Positions 8,829-15,961 of a stretch of 64,000 nucleotides of DNA are shown here, in pieces. Position numbers and translations under genes: made by a program. The notes under the pieces were generated by a model. The model did not search any database and was not told the DNA's origin. It saw only the letters and a list, made by a program, of their open reading frames with translations. The stretch comes from Barnesiella sp. An22 (GTDB taxonomy: Bacteria; Bacteroidota; Bacteroidia; Bacteroidales; Barnesiellaceae): positions 186,001 to 250,000 of the forward strand of contig NZ_NFJR01000004.1 in the NCBI RefSeq assembly GCF_002159975.1, written 5' to 3'. Position 1 is the stretch's first letter. Each line of letters opens with the position of its first letter.

Positions 8829-10388
8829 TTAGGGGTTGGTTTGTGACAGTTTCTTACGGGCCGCCTCTCGGTCGAACTTCAACAGATAGGTGTCGGGGTT
8901 GGGTATGTGAGAGGCGACGAAAAAGAGGTCGTCGTTCTTCTGAATAGCCGGGTAGAGGTAACGGTAGGTCGAGCTGTATCCCAGTTGGTCGAGGATGACA
9001 TACTCCACCCCGTCGTCGAGCATCTTTTGTATCACGGCCCGGTCGTCCTGCGAGAAGGCGTAGCCGGTAACCCGTGTTCCCGAGAACATGTAGAGCAGTT
9101 CGCCCTTGCGCGAGGCTACCACCGTCTCGGGCGATACATGCTCCTTCAGTACGGCTCCCATTCTGAAAAAGTTCTGATAGGCCGGCGGGAAAGGCATCCG
9201 GTTCATGGCATGTAGCTCCTTGATGTTGCCCACGCTCGTGAGCAGCAGCAGGGCGAGAATCCACGGCGAGAAGGCCAGTTTCGAGCCCATGCGGCGCAGA
9301 GCCCAGACGACAACCTCGTAGAGCCCCACGAGCAGACCCATGTTCAGGAAGGGGATAATGGAGGTGAGGTAACGGTTTTCGCTGGGGGTGCTGAAGATGG
9401 AGATGAGGCCGAAGGTGAAGACCGTATAGCCGATGAGCACCCAGCGGTATTTACCGAACGACCAGAAGCCGCGCACGATGAGGGCCACGAGCACGATGGC
9501 GGCAACCCACAGCAGGAATCCGGCCGAGACCTCGGGCGTGTAGTCGACCTTGAAGTAGGGAATCACCGAGTTGGGCAATGCCTTGGATACCAGCATGGCC
9601 AGCGTGTCGAAGAAGCGGCCGACGATACCTCCCAGGTCGAGCGAACCGTCTTCGGGTCGCCACGGGTTCACCTGAGCAATGGACTCGAAATAGCGGCTCT
9701 GTCCCAGGCCCAGCGCCTTGTTGCGCAACACCCACGGCAGGCAGCCCACAACGAATCCCGCCACCGTACCCGCTGCCTCCTTCCACTTTTTGGAGCAGAG
9801 GAAGAAGAGCACCACGGCGGCAAACAGGGCAACTCCCTGGGTACGTATGTGGTAGCAGAGCAGCACCATCACCAGCATGCCGTAGAAGGCCCAATCTTTA
9901 TAAAAAGGTTTCTCCTCCTTCATCAGCGTCAGCAGATAGATGGCCGCCGCCGAGACAAAGAAGCACGACATCTCGCTCATCATCATGGTCGAGAAGTGGA
10001 GCACCCGGTCGCTCAGGATAGCGGCACAGGCCCCCACCAGGGCCAGACTGTCGGGCAACTTGCGTTTGATCATCAGGAAGAAGAGCAGCAGCGCACCCCC
10101 CAGCAGGAACAACCCGTTGAGCACCTTTTGGGCCACTACACTGTCGGTGAAGAAGCGCAGCGGCATCATCAGCAGCGGGTATCCCGGCGGAAATGCGTTG
10201 GTGGGGTGGGGCGTAGGAGCCGAGATGTCGGTATACCCTTGACCCGTGGCCAGAGCCGTCGCATAGGTGTAGTAGCGGCAGTTGTCGCCGTTGACGTCGA
10301 TTTTGGCATTGAAGATGTAGAAGTAGGCAAAGGCCCACACCAAAGCCACCACTCCTATATATATGGCGCGATTTTTAGGCATTTTCAT
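8829..10388 (-). CDS. GT39/ArnT-like membrane glycosyltransferase
   Basis: Polytopic membrane protein of about 519 residues with roughly ten or more hydrophobic segments and a C-terminal soluble part. The first periplasmic loop contains paired acidic residues (IDVNGDNCRYYTYA) followed by GQGYTD and PPGYPLLMMP, the arrangement of dolichyl/polyprenyl-phosphate sugar transferases of the GT-C fold. Such enzymes move a sugar from a lipid carrier to a periplasmic acceptor. The ATG at 10388 (or 10382) is preferred over an upstream in-frame ATG at 10415, which overlaps the -7 box. First gene of a three-gene leftward operon. Confidence 0.78.
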   Translation of the reverse strand: MKMPKNRAIYIGVVALVWAFAYFYIFNAKIDVNGDNCRYYTYATALATGQGYTDISAPTPHPTNAFPPGYPLLMMPLRFFTDSVVAQKVLNGLFLLGGALLLFFLMIKRKLPDSLALVGACAAILSDRVLHFSTMMMSEMSCFFVSAAAIYLLTLMKEEKPFYKDWAFYGMLVMVLLCYHIRTQGVALFAAVVLFFLCSKKWKEAAGTVAGFVVGCLPWVLRNKALGLGQSRYFESIAQVNPWRPEDGSLDLGGIVGRFFDTLAMLVSKALPNSVIPYFKVDYTPEVSAGFLLWVAAIVLVALIVRGFWSFGKYRWVLIGYTVFTFGLISIFSTPSENRYLTSIIPFLNMGLLVGLYEVVVWALRRMGSKLAFSPWILALLLLTSVGNIKELHAMNRMPFPPAYQNFFRMGAVLKEHVSPETVVASRKGELLYMFSGTRVTGYAFSQDDRAVIQKMLDDGVEYVILDQLGYSSTYRYLYPAIQKNDDLFFVASHIPNPDTYLLKFDREAARKKLSQTNP

Positions 10389-10412
10389 AATTGTCGTAAA
10401 TAATATTAAAAA

Positions 10413-10420
10413 CAAAAATA
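10413..10420 (-). promoter_or_regulatory. Promoter -7 box of the GT39-FAD-gtrA operon
   Basis: Reads TATTTTTG on the minus strand, about 25 bp before the chosen start at 10388. Its position argues against starting the protein at 10415. Confidence 0.6.
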
Positions 10421-10599
10421 AGCTATTTTTCTTACTGTATGAAATTTTTCGATGGAATTATGGGAATGCCTGTTGTAATAGATTGATAAATAGGAGTTTA
10501 AATTGTTTTAAATCAATTGTTGTCGTCGTTGTCATTCGGGATAACCGAATCCTTCGGGTCGTTTGTATTCTCTTTGTTCATCCAGATACGGATGGCCGA

Positions 10600-11268
10600 C
10601 ATGCGCGGCAACAGACGTTTTCCCGGCAGACGGTAGTGCTTGAAGCCAACGTGCGGCAGTTGCAGACCGAGCGGCAACAGGCGGAACGGCAGCTTGACGA
10701 AGTACGGAAGGAAATCAAGTCAGAGAAGCTGGAAGCCGCCAAGACCGAGGCAAAAGCGGCACTTGTGGCAAAGGTCGGTTCTCTTTTGGGCAGCAATAAG
10801 TTGAAAGCGGAAAGGGAAGAATTGCAGCAACGCATATCCGCACTTGAAAGGCAGAACGAAATGTTGGTACAGCATATTGAAACAATGGAACAGGAACATA
10901 AGGAAGAACGCACCAAGTTCAACGAGTATATAGACAAGATACAGCGGTATTTCCCTTATGTGGAAAAGCTGTTACCACTGATTGACTTCTGCCGAAATAC
11001 CTTGAAGTTCTCTGAAAGAGTAGTACAAGAGTTGTGCAAGTTGAAGAAAGTTAGGCTGAAAGGTGATTTCTATTCTCCCGAGTTCAACCGAAAGTTCCAT
11101 GACGAGAGTGCGGCTTTCTCATTTGAGGAGGACAAGAACAGGAAAGGACATTATCACATATGCGTAAATGACATTCCGCTTGTGCAATGGTTCAGACAGA
11201 AAGCGAATGAATGGAGAGATGGGTTAGGGATTGCTTCTGCAAGGCAGGACAAAGGGCTGAAAATATAG
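10600..11268 (+). pseudogene. 3' fragment of a mobilization (Mob/Pre-type relaxase) gene
   Basis: The frame from about 10600 to the stop at 11268 encodes a long coiled-coil rich in Gln, Glu and Lys (NVRQLQTERQQAERQLDEV, EAKAALVAKVGSLLGSNKLK) followed by a C-terminal globular part. This resembles the C-terminal half of mobilization proteins carried by Bacteroides mobilizable elements. The relaxase domain expected at the N-terminus is missing: upstream the frame runs into sequence with no protein character that overlaps the promoter of the leftward GT39 gene. It is therefore a truncated remnant. The family call rests on composition and remembered family sequences. Confidence 0.72.
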
Positions 11269-11340
11269 AACGTACTCTAAAATCCACTCCAAAAGCAAAT
11301 AAAAACATTAGAAGATAGGGGATTATCACAAAAAAAAAAC

Positions 11341-11348
11341 TATCTTTG
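11341..11348 (+). promoter_or_regulatory. Promoter -7 box at the start of the long structured leader
   Basis: TATCTTTG matches TAnnTTTG. Transcription from here would give a leader of about 260 nt before the start codon at 11619, including a very short frame (ATG at 11404, four codons) and the long hairpin at 11419-11532. Confidence 0.6.
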
Positions 11349-11418
11349 TAATCGGATTGAGGCAACTCTTTCCACGGCATACGAGAAAAAAAGAAGAAGC
11401 GGTATGCTTATCTTGTAA

Positions 11419-11532
11419 GTTGGAAACGTAGGAAATTTCGGACTTAGTACAAGAGATGGCATAGTGGTTCTCACGCCATAGCGTGGGCTGCTATTATCAT
11501 ATCTGTACTAAAGGTTTCCTACGACCTCCAAC
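11419..11532 (+). other. Long imperfect hairpin (114 nt) in the leader of the cargo genes
   Basis: The outer arms pair as GTTGGA (11419-11424) with TCCAAC (11527-11532), CGTAGGAAA (11427-11435) with TTTCCTACG (11515-11523), and TTAGTAC (11444-11450) with GTACTAA (11505-11511). Inside, AGAT/ATCT, ATAG/CTAT and CACGC (11472-11476) with GCGTG (11481-11485) continue the rod to a CATA loop. Two smaller hairpins follow (GTGG/CCAC near 11539-11558; GCCTGT/ACAGGC near 11580-11601). It could be a structured RNA leader, a DNA hairpin used by the former element, or both. The 350 bp between the mob fragment and 11619 hold no credible gene. Confidence 0.7.
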
Positions 11533-11618
11533 TTAGACGTGGTAGCATTGCAGTTCCACGCTTTCGCATTTTATAACCGCCTGTAAAGGGACTGACAGGC
11601 ATTGAATAGAAAACATAT

Positions 11619-12299
11619 ATGGAACAACAGTTTTGCCAAAGTTGCGGTATGCCCTTGACAGATGAGAACAGAGGGACAAATGCCGATGGAAGCCGTCGTG
11701 AAGATTATTGCGTCTATTGCTACAAAAATGGTGAGTTTACTCAAGAGTTTACAATGACTCAAATGATAGAGTTCTGCCTGCAATTCTTTGACCAATGGAA
11801 TGTGCAGGCTGAATGTAAGCTGACTCCCATACAAGCAAAAGAACAAATGCTCCAATACTTTCCACACCTGAAACGGTGGAAGGAAAAGGATGAACGGACA
11901 CTGGCGGAAAAAGCAACGCATTTGCTTTCCCAATGCGAGAACGTTACCGTAGTTTCCATTGACGCCAACGGTTATCCTCGTCCTGTGCAGATGTCTAAGA
12001 TAGGAGCAAGAGGGTTCCATGAGGTTTGGATGGCAACCTGTGCAGATTCCGTGAAAGTGAATGATTTTAAGGCGAACAACAAGGCAGGGCTTTGCTACGA
12101 TTACTATGGGGATGGCGTTGCCATGCGTGGCACGGTAGAAGTGGTTACTGATGATGCTATCCGCAAGGAAATGTGGAAAGACTGGTTCATTCATCATTTC
12201 CCCGGTGGAGCGAGCGACCCCAATTATGTGCTTTTGCATTTCACCGGTACAGAAGCTACCTTTTGGATTAACGGCGAATATTCTCACTCTAACATCTAA
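11619..12299 (+). CDS. Zinc-ribbon plus pyridoxamine 5'-phosphate oxidase-like protein
   Basis: 226-residue protein in two parts. Residues 1-35 form a small zinc ribbon (CQSCGMPL then DYCVYCYKNG, two CxxC pairs). Residues about 35-90 are a helical linker. Residues about 90-226 look like the split-barrel flavin-binding fold of the PNPOx family (VTVVSIDANGYPRPVQMSKIG, VRGTVEVV-like MRGTVEVVTDD). The substrate is unknown; such proteins may bind FMN or F420. First of four tightly packed genes (3, 9 and -4 bp junctions) carried on the element remnant, so probably accessory cargo. Confidence 0.78.
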   Translation: MEQQFCQSCGMPLTDENRGTNADGSRREDYCVYCYKNGEFTQEFTMTQMIEFCLQFFDQWNVQAECKLTPIQAKEQMLQYFPHLKRWKEKDERTLAEKATHLLSQCENVTVVSIDANGYPRPVQMSKIGARGFHEVWMATCADSVKVNDFKANNKAGLCYDYYGDGVAMRGTVEVVTDDAIRKEMWKDWFIHHFPGGASDPNYVLLHFTGTEATFWINGEYSHSNI

Positions 12300-12301
12300 C
12301 A

Positions 12302-12850
12302 ATGATTAAAGAAATAAATACAGAACGGCTTATACTGCGACCTTGGCAAGAATCCGATGCCGAGGCTTTATATAAATACGCTCAAGACCCTGCAATCGGG
12401 CCTATTGCTGGATGGCCACCGCATACTTCCGTGGAAGACAGTTTGAACATCATCCGTACCGTTTTTGCTGCTCCGGAAATCTACGCTGTTGAGTTAAAAC
12501 AAACCGGTGAACCGGTCGGGAGCATAGGTATTATGTTCGGGGATGGTCTGCATAGTGCCGAAATGCAAGAGAATGAGGCGGAGATAGGTTATTGGATAGG
12601 CAAGCCGTATTGGGGACAAGGATTGATACCGGAAGCCGTGCGCCGTCTGATGCAACGATGTTTCGAGGATTTGGGAATAAATGCCATTTGGTGTGGCTAC
12701 TATGACGGTAACACGAAATCCCGCCGGGTGATGGAGAAGTGTGGTTTCCGTTTCCATCATACGGAAGAGGGCAAGACTTCTCCGCTTGGGGATATTCGCA
12801 CAGAACATTTTATGAAGATGACAAAAGAAGAATGGGAAGAGCTTAAATAA
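12302..12850 (+). CDS. GNAT acetyltransferase, RimJ/RimL type
   Basis: 182-residue acetyl-CoA-dependent N-acetyltransferase. The start INTERLILRPWQESDAEAL is the common opening of RimJ/RimL-type GNATs, and the acetyl-CoA loop region is seen as GYWIGKPYWGQGLIPEAVRRL (about 99-119), followed by NTKSRRVMEKCGF. The acceptor is unknown; relatives include ribosomal-protein and antibiotic acetyltransferases, so resistance is possible but unsupported. It begins 3 bp after the PNPOx-like gene and belongs to the same cargo operon. Confidence 0.88.
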   Translation: MIKEINTERLILRPWQESDAEALYKYAQDPAIGPIAGWPPHTSVEDSLNIIRTVFAAPEIYAVELKQTGEPVGSIGIMFGDGLHSAEMQENEAEIGYWIGKPYWGQGLIPEAVRRLMQRCFEDLGINAIWCGYYDGNTKSRRVMEKCGFRFHHTEEGKTSPLGDIRTEHFMKMTKEEWEELK

Positions 12851-12858
12851 GGAAAAAC

Positions 12859-13461
12859 ATGAATATCACTGTCCGATTAGCACGAGAAGATGAACGAAGT
12901 GAAATAGCCTTGTGTATCGCAGAAGGCTTTGAACGTGATTTTTCTTTTTTCCGTAAGGATATGAATATTGTAGCAAAGGCGCTTGAATCAGGTATCCGTT
13001 CGGAAAGATTTTATGTTGCATTATATAACGACAATATAGTCGGTGTTGCAGGTATTTCGGATTGCACAGGCAGAGCTGTTTATACAGATTGGTTATCATA
13101 TAGGAAATGTTTTGGTTTGATTATGGGAACTATTGCCAAACTTGTCCTGAAGAAAGAATTTGAGATGCCTCTGCCCTATCCTATGACGACCGGATTTATT
13201 GAATTTGTTGCAACACGCAAATCTATCAGACGGAGTGGAGTTGCATCTAATTTACTGAAAGAAAGTATGCGGCAAGCAGGATATAAAGAATATATTCTGG
13301 ATGTAATAGAAGAAAATCGTCCCGCCGTAAACTGTTATACAAAATTAGGCTTCACCGGTTTTAAGAAGACAAAGAAAAAGAATGGATATACGAAATTATT
13401 TATGAAACTCACTATGCAAGCACCTTCTGTCAATAGAACATATAGTGGAAAGATAGTATGA
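12859..13461 (+). CDS. GNAT acetyltransferase
   Basis: 200-residue GNAT-fold protein, unlike its neighbour in sequence. The core is visible as FVATRKSIRRSGVASNLLKESM (about 115-136), the acetyl-CoA binding loop, and the terminal strand as DVIEENRPAVNCYTKLGFTGFKK (about 151-173), normal for the family. The substrate is unknown. It is AT-rich relative to the host genes, consistent with acquisition. Its last bases overlap the next start (ATGA at 13458-13461), indicating coupled translation with the small membrane protein. Confidence 0.86.
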   Translation: MNITVRLAREDERSEIALCIAEGFERDFSFFRKDMNIVAKALESGIRSERFYVALYNDNIVGVAGISDCTGRAVYTDWLSYRKCFGLIMGTIAKLVLKKEFEMPLPYPMTTGFIEFVATRKSIRRSGVASNLLKESMRQAGYKEYILDVIEENRPAVNCYTKLGFTGFKKTKKKNGYTKLFMKLTMQAPSVNRTYSGKIV

Positions 13462-13841
13462 ACATTCTGAAATCGCTCATAGTTTGGCTATGCTTTATTC
13501 CTGTAGCAATTCTCAATGGAGGATTGAGGGAATATGTATTGACGAAGATTCTCGGAGAGAAATGGGCATTACCTGTTAGCGGGATTATATTAAGCGTATG
13601 TATTTTTCTGATAACATGGTTGCTGTTGCCTCGGATTATAAAAGCCCTTACTTTCAAAGATTGCTGGCTGATAGGAATATGCTGGGGCGTTCTAACTATC
13701 GCTTTTGAATTTGGAGTAGGACTGGCGGGAGGCAATACTGCTTCGGAACTTTTAGCAGCATATAATCCATTGACCGGCAATCTGTGGCTGCTGATTTTGG
13801 CAACAACATTATTGTCTCCAGTTTTGATAAAAACAATGTAA
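13458..13841 (+). CDS. Small hydrophobic membrane protein of unknown function
   Basis: 127 residues with about four hydrophobic segments (SLIVWLCFIPVAIL, VSGIILSVCIFLITWLLL, WLIGICWGVLTIAF, LWLLILATTLLSPVLI). The segment NGGLREYVL after the first helix is a recognisable but unassigned feature. No enzyme motif is seen. Fourth gene of the cargo operon, overlapping the GNAT gene by 4 bp and followed at once by a terminator. Function unknown. Confidence 0.72.
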   Translation: MNILKSLIVWLCFIPVAILNGGLREYVLTKILGEKWALPVSGIILSVCIFLITWLLLPRIIKALTFKDCWLIGICWGVLTIAFEFGVGLAGGNTASELLAAYNPLTGNLWLLILATTLLSPVLIKTM

Positions 13842-13879
13842 GCAGGCAAAAAGGAAATGGCTTTATTTTTTTGCCTGCT
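13841..13879 (+). terminator. Terminator of the cargo operon
   Basis: AGCAGGCAAAAA (13841-13852) pairs with TTTTTGCCTGCT (13868-13879), a 12 bp stem with a T-rich 3' arm, starting within the stop codon. Confidence 0.7.
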
Positions 13880-14102
13880 ATATTTCACTATATTTGCATC
13901 CGTAAGAGTTACCCGAACAAGCAAAGCGATGCAGACCACAGTAAATTGAACGGTTGCCAACCCATTACCCAAAAACGAAGTAAATTCTCTAACCATCTTA
14001 ATTTCAAGCAGGTATATTCCTTTTGCAGAATTACGGAATAATTTTGTATCCTCTGAATATTTTCGGGAGGCCGACATAAGAGAAGGGGGAGGGGTAGATA
14101 CG
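13880..14102. other. Non-coding tail of the element remnant
   Basis: AT-rich, with no credible gene. It contains a + strand -7 box (TATATTTG, 13889-13896) with nothing obvious to transcribe, so it may be the leftover promoter of a deleted gene. Confidence 0.45.
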
Positions 14103-14126
14103 AAAAAAGGGTCGCTGTTGCGACCC
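14103..14126 (-). terminator. Terminator of tRNA-fMet
   Basis: GGGTCGC (14109-14115), loop TGTT, GCGACCC (14120-14126), followed on the minus strand by a run of six T (14103-14108). Confidence 0.85.
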
Positions 14127-14133
14127 TTTGTCT

Positions 14134-14208
<75 letters not shown>

Positions 14209-14221
14209 GTGTTTGTGAGTG

Positions 14222-14229
14222 CAAAGGTA
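14222..14229 (-). promoter_or_regulatory. Promoter -7 box of tRNA-fMet
   Basis: Reads TACCTTTG on the minus strand, 13 bp upstream of the tRNA 5' end. Confidence 0.7.
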
Positions 14230-14398
14230 CGGAGAATAATTGAAAAAGCAAATGTTTGGATATATTTTTTTTGTCTGATTCGATGATTTTGAATTAAAAT
14301 ATTGTGTGTCAGATTGTTATTGTTATGTTAAAGTTTTTAGCACTTCGTGCGGTTTGAAAAACGAAGTGCATACTTTGGTTTTTAATAATAAAAATATG

Positions 14399-14430
14399 TA
14401 ATTTCGCACACGTTTTGCACGATTGTGCAA
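14399..14430 (+). promoter_or_regulatory. TetR gene promoter with palindromic operator candidate
   Basis: TAATTTCG (14399-14406) is one base from TAnnTTTG. Immediately downstream lies the perfect inverted repeat TTGCAC-GATT-GTGCAA (14415-14430), positioned where a bound repressor would block transcription of the TetR gene at 14451. Autoregulation is inferred. Confidence 0.6.
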
Positions 14431-14450
14431 CTGAAAAAAGAGACAGGTTT

Positions 14451-15029
14451 ATGGTTCGTACGCGTGAATTGCTTATCGATGTGGCTCGCCAGTTGTTTGC
14501 CCGCAAAGGGGTGGCAGCTACGACGATGAACGATATAGCCGAAGCGTCGGGGAAAGGGCGTCGCACGATCTATACCTATTTCAAAAACAAGAACGAAATC
14601 TATTGGGCCGTGGTCGAGGCCGAGTCGGAGCACCTGTATGCTCGGCTCGAGGGGCTTGCCAACCGCGACTTGCCGCCCGAGGAGAAGTTGCTCCACTACA
14701 TCAACACCCGGCTGGAGGCGGTCAAGGAGGCGGTGGTGCGCAACGGTACGCTGCGGGCCGAGTTCTTCCGCGACATCTGGAAGGTGGAGAAGGCCCGGCG
14801 CAGCATCGACATCCGCGAGGAGGCGCTCTTGCGGAGCATCCTCACCGAAGGGGTAGAGCAGGGGGTGTTTCATATCCCCAATGTGACGGCTACCGCCTCG
14901 GTGCTGCACTATGCGTTGCGGGGGCTCGATGTGCCCTACATTCGCGACAACTTTGCCGAGTCGGGCATCGAGCGGTCGCGGCTGAAGGATTACATCCTGG
15001 ATTTCATCTTGTACGGGATAAAACGATAA
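14451..15029 (+). CDS. TetR family transcriptional regulator
   Basis: 192-residue repressor-type regulator. The N-terminal helix-turn-helix is clear: VARQLFARKGVAATTMNDIAEASG, then RRTIYTYFKNKNEIYWAVVE (residues about 8-55). The C-terminal part (about 60-192) is helical and would bind a ligand and dimerise. ATG at 14451 is preferred to an in-frame TTG at 14415, which lies inside the operator palindrome. fabG starts 57 bp downstream without a visible promoter, so the regulator may control fatty acid synthesis, but its target is not established. Confidence 0.92.
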   Translation: MVRTRELLIDVARQLFARKGVAATTMNDIAEASGKGRRTIYTYFKNKNEIYWAVVEAESEHLYARLEGLANRDLPPEEKLLHYINTRLEAVKEAVVRNGTLRAEFFRDIWKVEKARRSIDIREEALLRSILTEGVEQGVFHIPNVTATASVLHYALRGLDVPYIRDNFAESGIERSRLKDYILDFILYGIKR

Positions 15030-15086
15030 TTTTATTAACCGAGGGCGGCGAGGCGACTTGCGGCCCTGCATATAAACAAGAAAATT

Positions 15087-15833
15087 ATGAAATTACTGGA
15101 AGGAAAAGTTGCTGTCATTACTGGTGCAGCACGGGGTATAGGAAAAGCTATCGCCCTGAAATTCGCTTCGGAAGGAGCTGATATTGCATTTACCGACCTC
15201 GCCATCGACGAGAACGGAAAAGCTACCGAGCAAGAGATTGCCGCTCTGGGTGTACGTGCCAAAGGGTATGCTTCGAATGCCGCCAACTTCGAGGAGGCTC
15301 ACAGCGTGGTTGCCGAAATCGTGAAGGACTTCGGCCGTATCGACATCCTGGTAAACAATGCCGGTATCACTCGCGACGGTCTGATGATGCGTATGACCGA
15401 GCAACAATGGGATATGGTTATCAACGTAAACCTCAAGTCGGCTTTCAACTTCATCCACGCCGTTACGCCCATCATGATGAAACAGAAGGGCGGAAGCATC
15501 ATCAACATGGCTTCGGTGGTAGGTGTATCGGGTAACGCCGGACAGTGCAACTACTCGGCATCGAAGGCCGGTATGATTGGTTTGGCCAAGTCGATTGCCA
15601 AAGAGCTGGGCTCGCGTGGTGTACGTGCCAACGCTATCGCTCCGGGCTTCATCATCACCGACATGACGGCCGCTCTCTCCGACGAGGTGAAAGCCGAATG
15701 GGCCAAACAGATTCCTCTGCGTCGTGGCGGAACGCCCGAAGATGTGGCCAACGTGGCTACGTTCCTCGCATCTGACCTGTCGTCGTATGTAACGGGTCAG
15801 GTTATCCACTGCTGCGGTGGTATGAACATGTAA
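15087..15833 (+). CDS. fabG: 3-oxoacyl-ACP reductase
   Basis: NADPH-dependent short-chain dehydrogenase that reduces 3-oxoacyl-ACP in fatty acid elongation. The cofactor motif TGAARGIGKAIA is at about residues 9-20, NNAGITRDGLMMRM at about 88-101, a catalytic serine in NMASVVGVSGN, and YSASKAG (Tyr about 156, Lys about 160). Length 248 is typical of FabG, and GITRDGLMMRM is a strong FabG feature. It follows the TetR gene and ends at a strong terminator. Codon use is like the core genome. Confidence 0.93.
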   Translation: MKLLEGKVAVITGAARGIGKAIALKFASEGADIAFTDLAIDENGKATEQEIAALGVRAKGYASNAANFEEAHSVVAEIVKDFGRIDILVNNAGITRDGLMMRMTEQQWDMVINVNLKSAFNFIHAVTPIMMKQKGGSIINMASVVGVSGNAGQCNYSASKAGMIGLAKSIAKELGSRGVRANAIAPGFIITDMTAALSDEVKAEWAKQIPLRRGGTPEDVANVATFLASDLSSYVTGQVIHCCGGMNM

Positions 15834-15853
15834 TTCAGAAACCTGCATAAAGA

Positions 15854-15890
15854 ACGGGGCTGTATCGCGCAAACGATACGGCCCCGTTTT
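15854..15890 (+). terminator. Terminator of TetR-fabG
   Basis: ACGGGGCTGTATCG (15854-15867) pairs with CGATACGGCCCCGT (15874-15887) with one T-G pair and a CGCAAA loop, followed by TTTGTTT. Confidence 0.9.
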
Positions 15891-15961
15891 GTTTCTGTTG
15901 GATGCCAGGCCGGGAACCTGTTGGCCGCGGGGGGGGGAGGGGCCGGCCCGACGGACAGGGG

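Larger units (their letters stand above)
10600..14090. mobile_element. Remnant of a mobilizable genetic element with cargo genes
   Basis: AT-richer than its flanks. It holds the mob fragment, a strongly structured non-coding segment and four small genes, and ends shortly before initiator tRNA-Met. No integrase, rep gene or intact oriT was found, and no direct repeats marking the ends were recognised, so the limits are approximate. It cannot move on its own as it stands. Confidence 0.6.

Noticed and set aside
10363-10600. Upstream extension of the mob fragment reading frame
   Set aside because: It overlaps the promoter and start of the leftward GT39 gene and has no coiled-coil or other protein character; only the part after about 10600 resembles Mob proteins.
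11419-11532. Integron attC site
   Set aside because: The outer ends read GTTGGA...TCCAAC, the reverse of the RYYYAAC...GTTRRRY arrangement, and no integrase or cassette array is present.
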